Part shown: positions 52,651 through 61,600 of the stretch, in pieces | How the letters are laid out: each line of letters begins with the position of its first letter | How positions within the stretch are numbered: the first letter of the stretch is position 1 | Assembly: GCA_017562135.1 (NCBI GenBank) | Contig: QEYB01001152.1 | Coordinates: 1-64,000 of the forward strand | DNA: 64,000 nt | Reading direction: 5' to 3' | Source of the DNA: Dipylidium caninum | Lineage: Eukaryota; Platyhelminthes; Cestoda; Cyclophyllidea; Dipylidiidae | The notes under the pieces: generated by a model | The model's database searches: none | The model's input: the letters and a program-made list of their open reading frames with translations, nothing else | Told to the model about the DNA's origin: nothing | Position numbers and translations under genes: made by a program

Positions 52651-54937
52651 GAGGGACGACAAATTATAGCCTTGAAAGTGGCCAGCACTGGGACATGGCC
52701 ATAAATTGTCCCGGAGATGTCAAGTGTCCGCTAATTACATTCGGGGAGGAGGGACCGGCTATGAAAACTACTGGTTGAATTGCAAAAGGTTCGAGAGAAT
52801 TTAGAGGTGCAATCGAGGTTGAAGGAGCTGAATGAATAAGAGGATAGACGGAAATGGGGACGGAAAGAACCAAATTGCAGGTGCTATTAACTGTTTGTAC
52901 GACCAATATTTTCCTCATCCTTCCAGGAAGATTGTGACGCCATCTCAGTATCGAGTACCGGGATATTTAATTTGTAGAACTTATATAATATTATGACTAT
53001 CATTTTTCCACCGTCTCGATAAATCGTTTACTTTGTTGGTCGACGGTGGGAAGACACAAAACTCAGCTCATACACGTAACAAAGTGGTTTCGCAATAATC
53101 CAGTCAACTCCTCAAATTATGAAACGCATAGAATAAATGTTAGTAGACAAAAAGAGGCATAATTACATTGAAGGAATTTCGCATTTGAGGGATATATTTC
53201 GCGGATATAATAAAAAATCGCGAAACTTTGGATACTCATAAGGGTAAAAATTTGACTGACATGCGTTTTTAGAGGGAACCTCCCCTCACGCTAACGTATA
53301 CATCAAATTAAGTGGTTCATTTGGACGTTTTTGACCTACCCGACTTTATTTATGCTCGACTTGCGTGCCATTTAATTGGGATAAAAGACAGGCAGCCGAA
53401 AGGAATGACATGATTTATGGAAGGAAAGGGACAGAAATAATAGTGTGTTCATGTCACTTCTTCGTTTCTACCATCACTGATCGTACGTTTCTAAACACCC
53501 GACGTTCTTCTCGCATTAGTGGAACAATTTTACTTGTCATTAATGTCGGTCTGTTTTTAGGCTTTCAAAGGAAAATAGTATTTTTTTTCTTGATGCAACT
53601 GTCAAAAGAATATACTCGAGCTTCGTTCGAGAAAATCGCTAAAGGATTAACTAAACAGAAATCCGTACTGCAAAAGTGAAGAAAAAAAGCCTACAGTTGT
53701 ACATTATTGGTTTCCCAATATATCATATCACAAATGTGTACACAAACCTCAAATCGAGCGAACCACCACAGTATTTTCATTTACTCGCAAATTTTAAGTG
53801 GCGGAATGGGGCTACCTTGTGAGCTTATGTTCCAAATTAACAGAAATTAAAGTTTCAAAATTGGTCTAATTCGTCTCTTCCGCGGAGACATATGGCAATG
53901 TCATTATTCAAAGCACAACTTCTTGAAAATTCTTCCAGATAGTTCGTTAGGTTGTTAGAACGAGTTAGAATATTAGGAGGCAATCCGGTGGGATTCTGTC
54001 AGTACAAGATTCGGCGCAAATTCCTGTAAAATTTAAGGAGTTGTGTTTCATTACACAATTTCTAAAGGAAACTCTTATAGTGGACATGACTTTCAACTTG
54101 TTAATTTACTACAGCTTTCTATAATATTATTACTTACAATAAGTTGGCTTTGAGAACAAATGCTTAAGGATCAATAAATACTCCCGAATTTTTTTTACCT
54201 TCCAGGTGAATTACAAGGCACTAAATCTATATTACTTAATAAAGGAAACCCAGCTTTGGAAAATGCCTTGACTTAGTACGCTTCGATTTTATGCGAAGAT
54301 CATACGTAAAGAGAATCACACTAATGAAGAAGTATTTAACAAAGCCCTTTTTTAGCAGTTTGAGTATCTGTTCTTGGCAGCTGGGATACAACTTTAACGA
54401 AGTTGTTGATAAATTATAACTTATTCAAGTGTTGTGACCCTAGCTTTGGATCAAAAAATCGCATTCTTAAACTTTTACACTAATGCCTTAAAACTACTAT
54501 TAGTCTCAGTGTACCCCAGCAATAGAGAAAACCTCCAGGTTTGACCGCCATAAGGGGTATAGGAACATGGCGAGTCCAAGGTATTTGAGCCAACTTCCAA
54601 TCACCAGTGCATAAAAACTCATGAACTTGCAGGTTACAAATAAAAGTTACAAGTCTTGTACCGCAAAGCGTGTTCAATAAATGCAACTAATAAGATACAT
54701 CCTACGTTACACTTCTACCTCGTAAACAGTCTAAGAAAGCCAATTTATTAACCGCCATATGTTCAACTAAATTATCGAAAAATATGTGATTTTGCTATAT
54801 GGCTAACGATTATCACAATTTACTGAAGTTTGAGTAAATTAAAAGTCATTAGTCGTTACTTGTTTTCATGGGCTAAGAAGTCCCACTTATGAAAGTCACG
54901 TCGGGTCGTTAGGCCGTTTGCGGTTGTCTCTGCTGCT
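52651..54937. other. AT-rich intergenic DNA upstream of BCL7
   Basis: From about 52.65 kb the sequence becomes strikingly AT-richer, with some 60-base lines near 25% G+C around 54.1 kb. No coding exon was recognised. A 104-codon open frame (53365-53679) has no family signature. Confidence 0.5.
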
Positions 54938-54940
54938 CAG
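54930..54940 (+). promoter_or_regulatory. Possible acceptor site before BCL7 start
   Basis: GTCTCTGCTGCTCAG, with AG at 54939-54940, lies 37 bases before the BCL7 ATG and could accept an upstream exon or spliced leader. The signal is moderate only. Confidence 0.3.
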
Positions 54941-54977
54941 TGCTGGCTCTCTTCTGTTATCACTACTTATCTCGCCC

Positions 54978-55507
54978 ATGTTCGGCAGAGCACTCCGGTC
55001 TGAAACGCGCAGTCGGGCAAGAGACGATACCAGAAAAGTTCATAAACCGACGGAAAAAGCCCAAAAATGGTAGATAAAATTAGCGGTAAAATTTGATATT
55101 GATCCAGGTAAAAATGATCTATTACACAACCACCAGTTTATATCACTGTGAAGTAGTCCGTCAATCATAATGGCTCTTGGTTTTCTCATATTGATCGTTG
55201 TGCAAATACAGAATTTTTATCTTTCAGGGAAAAGAAGTGGGTTCCAGTCAAAGATACATCAATGTTGATCTACAAATGGGTGCCTGTTAGTGAGGATGAC
55301 CACACTCAGCCAAAGAAAAGCGGTTTTGCTCGAGCCCAAGCCAGCGTCCTTATCCCCTCCGTAGGCAGCATCATCACAATGTCGTCCCATCCTCCGCAAT
55401 TGCGAACCGAGGACCCACCCACGAACGAAAATACTGTCTGCGAGAGAACACCCAACGAAGAACCATCAAGCGAAACAAGTAATGAATCATCGATGATGGA
55501 CATTTAG
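54978..55507 (+). CDS. BCL7: BCL7 family protein (BAF chromatin-remodelling subunit), two exons
   Basis: BCL7 proteins are small accessory subunits of SWI/SNF (BAF) chromatin remodellers in the nucleus. Exon 1 (54978-55069) encodes MFGRALRSETRSRARDD and EKAQK, matching the conserved BCL7 N-terminus. Intron 1 (55070-55227, 158 bases, GTAGAT to TTTCAG) splits the Trp codon. Exon 2 (55228-55507) continues with EKKWVPVKDTSMLIYKWVPV, the BCL7 signature. The join conserves frame exactly (30 codons plus 2 bases, then 1 base). The rest is a low-complexity tail rich in Ser, Thr, Glu and Pro, ending SSMMDI before TAG. At 123 residues it is shorter than vertebrate BCL7 proteins (about 200), with only the conserved N-terminal module plus a short tail. 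A further 3' exon replacing the tail end cannot be excluded. It faces the DnaJ gene tail to tail. Confidence 0.88.
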
Positions 55508-56464
55508 ATTACTTCCCGATCCCATCTAATTTTAAATGTTTATCTCCAAACTAGGCAACGAGGTAGAGATAAGGGACATAAACAACGGACTAACTGCCGA
55601 TGCACCAGTTGATCTCACCTCGGTGTAACTACCACTTAGCGTCTCCGCAGACTATCTGTACAAATAATTTTTTTCTAAAAACCCTTTCTATTCTCTACAA
55701 CTTGTCATCTAGTCAAATGGATGTGATCCTGACAACTCAATTGCGCCTTGATAGCAGAGCCGTGTGTAGTTGTCTTAAATCTGTAAAAGGCACCTTTAAG
55801 AAATTACACCTTTAGAACCTAACCCGCCACTTTATTCCTTAAATTGCTCGAAAAGAAGGAGAAACGAACGAAACCTATATCTAAGCCTTGTGATCAGGTA
55901 GCATAGAGGCAGCTGACATGACAGCCTTCCAGGTCGAATGGCGACGGATTAGGGTCAAAATGGACGTTGTGATTTTCATGCACAAGAATCTGTTCAAGAG
56001 GATGTCTCACACTTTCTATGACTGGGGGGAACATTTTCATTACAGGACTGTGGATCGCTTGAATGTGAGGATTGGTTACTCGGGTTGCCTTTTCCTTCCG
56101 TAGGAAGAGTGTTGGCCACGGCTGTCCGAATTCGAGAAAGCAGGAAGCCTTGAGTGTTGTCTATCGCGCGACGTCCAGCTAAAATTAGAGCACCGATTTA
56201 GAGTACTGATTATCAAACTTATTTGTGCTGGTTCTTTATCATGTGCGAAAATTCGCAGATCATAAAGAAAAATCGGGTTGAGCAGGAATGGTGTGCCCAA
56301 GAGCAGACACCAACGTCCCCTAAATGGAACGAAGTCCCGGACACAAACCAGCAGTCGTATCTAGATCGCCTTCAATGATAGCGACAAAAGAACATAAATC
56401 TTCACTTAGGAGACTTGACAAATGTACTTTATAAACAGATACACAGGCAGGGGATTGGCGTACG
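55508..56464. other. Gap between convergent BCL7 and DnaJ genes
   Basis: AT-rich spacer of about 950 bases. It presumably includes the BCL7 3' untranslated region, but no canonical + strand AATAAA was found in it. No gene recognised. Confidence 0.5.
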
Positions 56465-56470
56465 TTTATT
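56465..56470 (-). terminator. Polyadenylation signal touching the DnaJ stop codon
   Basis: On the minus strand the TGA stop (56473-56471) is followed with no gap by AATAAA (56470-56465). If used, the 3' untranslated region would be only some 15-30 bases long. Confidence 0.6.
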
Positions 56471-58355
56471 TCAATTCTTTGTACCACCACCTACAAATCC
56501 CTTTACAACCGAAAGAACCCGTTTTGCTTCATTTGTGATGCGAGAGATCCAGCCATTATTATCATTGAAATTTTCCGAGACTGAAGCATTGTTGCTTGCT
56601 CGACCAACGTCTCTGCTACTCAATTTCGTGAGTGTTTGGTGTAGGCGGGACAAAGCTAAAGCCGAAGAGTGACAGAACGCTTAGTGGACGAACTGTACGA
56701 AGGTAGAAGCAACATCTTGCCAAAGCAGCTGAGAACCCACAGGAAGAGACCGACCACAAAAATAAATGCTAACCCATATTCCTCTGATTAACTATTTAGG
56801 AAGAATCTCACCTGATTCAGTTGATGCAACGCCATCCACGGATCCTTTTACGTTTGTTTCAGTTTCGGCAAAAGCAAGCAGAAGTGCTCGTTGAAGTTCT
56901 GAGAGGCGTCTAAAAAGTGAAATAGATGGTACAACTCTGACCATGGATAACAGAGAAAAAGTGCTATTAAATATGATAGCTTTTTCATAGTTACTTCGGA
57001 GTACCAATACGAAGATGTACGTAATGATCACCATAACCACGTCCATTTACACGACTGATACCCTTTCCGGGAAGACGAATTCTATCATGGCTTGAAGACC
57101 CAGGTGGGATCTGCAACGAGTCAAATAAGAGCAAAAACGCAAACAAATTTCGTATCCCAAGAAAAATAACTTACCGTAACCAAAATCTTTTCGTAAATAC
57201 CCGGGATGCTAACTTTTCCACCAAGCGCGGCCTGAGCCAACGTTATTGTTATATCCGAATGTACGTCAGCGCCGTCACGTCGGAAATTAGGGCTCGCCTC
57301 CACTCTAACAGTGACGAAGAGTTCTTGTGATGACTGATATTGGTTTCTGCTTCGCCCATTACTAACTGAGACTCGTAAGATTTGACCGTCTTCAACACCC
57401 GGCGGGATAGCAACTTTGACTTGTTCTCTGCCAATAACTTGACCAGTTCCATTGCAAGCTCGACATGGATACCGAACAGCACTACCCGTACCGGAACATC
57501 TCCTACAGGTAGAACGAAGGACAAAGGGACCCGTGCTGACTGTTTCGTGGCCAGATCCATTACAATTGGGACAAGTAGTCATTCCGGTTCCGGGTTGACA
57601 ACGGGAACCATCACAGATCGTACATGGGACAACTGTATTAATTAAGACTTCCTTTGTGACACCTTTCGCAGCCTGGAACCAAACAAAATAATTCGGTTGA
57701 TAGATTAAAGTTTAGATAAAAGGGGCAGTAAAAAAGACAAATGACGTACTTCTTGGAAAGATAGATTTATCACGACCTCTCTAGTAGTGTTAAACCCAAA
57801 AATTGACTCAGCAAAATTTCTATCTCCAGAGCTCCATTCACGATAAGCAAAATCACTGTCTCTAAAAATCCGACGAAAGAGCTCTTCGGGATCTATTCGT
57901 GAAGAGAAATGCTCGAAGCCATTCGGTGAACCGGAAAAGCCACCGGTTGATGTTCCGCCAAAGGAATCATACGACTTTCTCTTTTCTTCATCACCTAGAA
58001 CCTATAAATTGGTCAAGTTTCGAAGAAAGCTACTTCATAGGCTTCGCTAACTTCAGCAAATTTCTGAGAGGCAGACTTGTCGGATTTATTTATATCTGGG
58101 TGGTACTTCTTAGCAAGCTGGAAGGAATGACTTCAAATTCACGACAAACTTGATAGTAGGCCTTCTTGATATCCGATTGTGATGCTCCCTTACCAACTCC
58201 CAATATTTTGTAGTAGTCTTTAGCTGAAGCAACTCCAGACAAGTGTATGCTCCGCACAAATTTGAAAACGTCAGGACCTTGTAAATAAAGAGAATAGAGA
58301 GCAGTGCAAACATACAAACGCTCCTTAATCTCGACGCCGTCCCAAACATGGCCAT
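56471..58355 (-). CDS. DNAJA3: Mitochondrial DnaJ co-chaperone (Tid1/DNAJA3), eight exons
   Basis: Type I J-protein that delivers unfolded clients to mitochondrial Hsp70 and stimulates its ATPase. Exons (in order): 58355-58316, 58277-58150, 58117-58034, 58001-57750, 57672-57175, 57110-56995, 56909-56812, 56655-56471. Introns are 38, 32, 32, 77, 64, 85 and 156 bases, all GT-AG. The sum is 467 codons with stop (466 residues), close to human DNAJA3 (480). It has an Arg/Ser-rich mitochondrial-type leader, a J domain from [10 protein letters not shown] with HPD, a Gly/Phe linker, and a zinc-finger region with four CxxC pairs (CTIC, CPNC, CRRC, CRAC). The substrate-binding domain includes [18 protein letters not shown] and [13 protein letters not shown]. 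The first exon is least certain: an out-of-frame upstream ATG at 58402 could instead be used with a weaker donor (GTCGAG). It is divergent from Brr2. Confidence 0.92.
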
Positions 58356-58604
58356 AGCGTGAACCTCCCGGTGGTATTTCGGAAAGAACGGGTCGGAGCC
58401 ATTGACTAAAAGAAACACTTAAAATTAAAATGTTAATATATTACACATATTAATTTAAATACAAGACTTAAAGTTGTTGATAACATTAATTTTTGTAATT
58501 TTGTATTTTGTCCAATTTTTTAATATATCAGGGCGTGGACCCGCGGCGCGGCCCTTTTGAGATTGTGCGAATCTACGCAATTTGAAGGCGGGGGAGTAGA
58601 CACC
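58356..58604. promoter_or_regulatory. Shared (bidirectional) promoter of DnaJ and Brr2
   Basis: Only 249 bases separate the divergent start codons. Likely acceptor sites lie on both sides: TTTCTTTTAG on the minus strand (AG at 58407-58406) and AATATATCAG on the + strand (AG at 58530-58531). If both are used, the promoter core is about 120 bases of very AT-rich DNA. A short GC-rich block (58532-58556) falls in the Brr2 leader. No TATA box can be assigned with confidence. Confidence 0.5.
58521..58531 (+). promoter_or_regulatory. Candidate (trans-)splice acceptor of Brr2
   Basis: A long T-rich stretch ends TTTTTTAATATATCAG, with AG at 58530-58531. The first exon would then begin 73 bases before the ATG. 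This is typical of either a non-coding first intron or spliced-leader addition; the sequence alone cannot tell which. Confidence 0.45.
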
Positions 58605-61600
58605 ATGGCTGATCAGGCTGCAAGAAGTTTGCAGTTTGAGTATAATATCAACTCAAACTTGGTAATGACTGCGGATCGATCACTAATCGACCGTCGTTCT
58701 CGCGACGAATCGACTGGTGAAGTTCTGTCGCTTGCCGGCAAAATCCGTATTGAGGATATGGGTAGCAAAGCCCAACGCACTAGACCAAGTATGCTAGAAG
58801 AGAAGAAAGCTAAGCGCCGCAAGCAGGATGAAGAAGAATATGATGAACTTAGAATCAAAGCAGCCACTCTTTTGAGTGATGACCTAGATGATGTTGCTGG
58901 AGTTCTTTATAGACCCAAGACCCCGGAGACGCGCAAAACTTACGAATATATCCTTCATTGTATTCAGGAGGCATTGGGAGATCAGTCACGTGAGATTCTA
59001 TGCGGTGCTGCAGATGAAGTCTTAGCAACATTGAAAAACAATAAAATAAGAGATAAAGAACGACGAAAAGAAGTGGAAAGTTTGATGGGTAATTGAGGAT
59101 TTTAGCGTATCAATTTTTATAGGCCCTCTGGCTGACGAACGCTATAATATCATCGTCAGCTTGGGGAAGAAAATTACGGATTGGAAAGACGACACCGAGA
59201 AATCTGAAGAAAATATTGATGAAGCCTATGGTGTTAATGTCCAGTTCGAAGAATCAGATCAAGAGGTAAAATTTCCGCAAATATGATTACTTGTTTCAAG
59301 GACGAGGATGACACCCAATATGAAATTAAAGACGATGATGATGGGGATATCGACGGTGAAGAGGCTGGGGAAGAGATGACCCTTCAATCAAAAGCAACTG
59401 ATGAGTCCTCAGGATCGAAAGGTGATGTTGATACGCTTCACCCTCGAGACATTGACGCTTTTTGGCTCCAGAGAAATGTCTCTAAGCATTGCAAGGTAGT
59501 GGCTTTGAGCTTTTTTAGGCCTTTGTGTTTATTCTTTAGACCGTCGAAAATCATTTCATTTCCTTTAGGATCCAGTTCTGGCTCAAAAAAAGGCGCAAGA
59601 GTGTCTTGATATTTTGAAGACGGCATCTGATGATCGCGATCTGGAAAACCGCTTGGTTCGATGCATCGGCTATGAACAGTTTGATTTTCTTCGTGTGCTT
59701 CGCCGTTATCCCTCAATGATATTGTATTGTACTCTGTTGGCACAAGCTCAGTCGCCCCAGGAGCGCGCTGAAGTAGAAGCCAAAATGAGGAGCGAGCCGA
59801 AGCTTTCACAAATTTTGAAACACCTGCGTGAAACCAGTGAAACATCTGATAGCGTTGCTGATGAAAGAAATCGAAAATCCAACCAGAGAGTAGTTCGTCT
59901 TTATGTAGGTTTTCCGTCTACTCTTTCCCATGTTATTTTGGAATTCTCGACGAAATTTTGTTATTGATTAGGAGAACTCGAAGAGTGATGGGGATGGAAG
60001 CAATACGTCTAGCGACGAAAAGGGTGCAGTTGTTAATGTCGTCGATCTGGCAAATTTGACATTTACTCAAGGAGGTCACCTAATGGCAAATAAGCGCTGT
60101 CAGTTGCCAGAAGGCTCTTTTCGCACTCAGAAAAAGGGTTACGAGGAGGTACATGTACCAGCTCTTCGGCCCAAACCATTGTCGCAGGACGAGACACTTC
60201 TGAAAATCGAGAAACTTCCTGCATATGCAAAGGCCGCCTTCGATGGTTTGAAAAATCTCAATAGAATTCAAACTCGTCTTTACAATGCCGCTATGAAAAC
60301 GGATGAGAATTTGCTGCTTTGCGCTCCAACGGTAGGGTTTTCTCTTTTTGTACCTTTTATTTTTCAATTTGTTTTTTATTTTTTTTGGCCATTTCAGGGT
60401 GCTGGTAAAACCAATGTTGCTCTCCTTTGCATTATGCACGAAATTGGACAGCACATTAATGCTGATGGCAGCATTAATAAAGATAATTTTAAAATCGTCT
60501 ACATCGCTCCTATGCGGTCTCTCGTGCAGGAAATGGTTGGAACATTCAGTAAAGTTAGTTAATTCTTAAATGCTGCCTTTATCCATCGTGTTGTATCATA
60601 CTATAAATATGATAGGTATTAGAATTGTTTAACAGGCCGCTTTAGACTTTCGTTGTATTTTTAGCGTTTAAGCAGTTATGGCATCAAAGTGGACGAGTTG
60701 ACTGGAGATCATCAGTTGAGCAGGGAACAGATTCTCGAGACTCAGGTGATTGTATGCACTCCGGAGAAGTGGGACGTCGTCACTCGCCGCGGGGGGGACG
60801 AGCGAGCCTACATCAATTTGGTCCACTTAATAATATTCGACGAGGTGCACCTTCTGCATGACGACCGTGGACCTATCCTTGAGGCAGTGGTGGCGCGGAC
60901 CCTTCGCGCCACCGAAGCCGCCGCTGCTAGCGGTATCAGCGCTTCTGGTGCCGGTGTTGCTAGTCCGGATGCGATTCGCCTAGTTGGCCTTAGCGCCACT
61001 CTTCCTAACTACACTGATGTTGCCACCTTCCTTCGGGTTGATGTTGAAAAGGGTCTCTTCTATTTCGACAACAGGTTGATTTTCTTGTGATTTCATTGCA
61101 TTCCTTTGGAATTTGGATTGCGATTTTCATTCACCTGTTATCCGTTTCTCTTTGGCAGTTGTATCTTTTTCGCGACTAATCTTATTTCTTAAAGATAGAT
61201 GCCGTTTTTTAATGCAAAGTTATAACTACTTGCCTGTTTATTATCTCTGTTGTTTTTAATACATTCTTTTCGTTAGTCACGTGTTCACTTTCAAGTTTCT
61301 CGGGTTTTTTTTTCGTTATAAACCCTGATACCTAGATGTTTTTTTTCAGTCCTTCCCTATATGCTTAATCATGGACCGTGCATTTTCTACACCTAACAGT
61401 TTTCTTAAACCTAAAAAGATTACTTGCTATTATTGAGATATAAATTTGGATAACTTGTAGCTAAAATCGAGTCAAAATCAAAATCCCGATTCCCGGTTAC
61501 TTTCTTCAGCTTCCGCCCCGTTCCCTTGGAGCAACAGTACATTGGGATAACAGAAAAGAAGGCGGTCAAGCGCTTCCAACTTATGAACGAAATAGTTTAC

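Noticed and set aside
56910..56994. Earlier acceptor sites (CAG or CAGAG near 56935) for DnaJ intron 6
   Set aside because: The acceptor ending TTTTTAG at 56910 has a better pyrimidine tract and gives [14 protein letters not shown], matching the family without an insertion.
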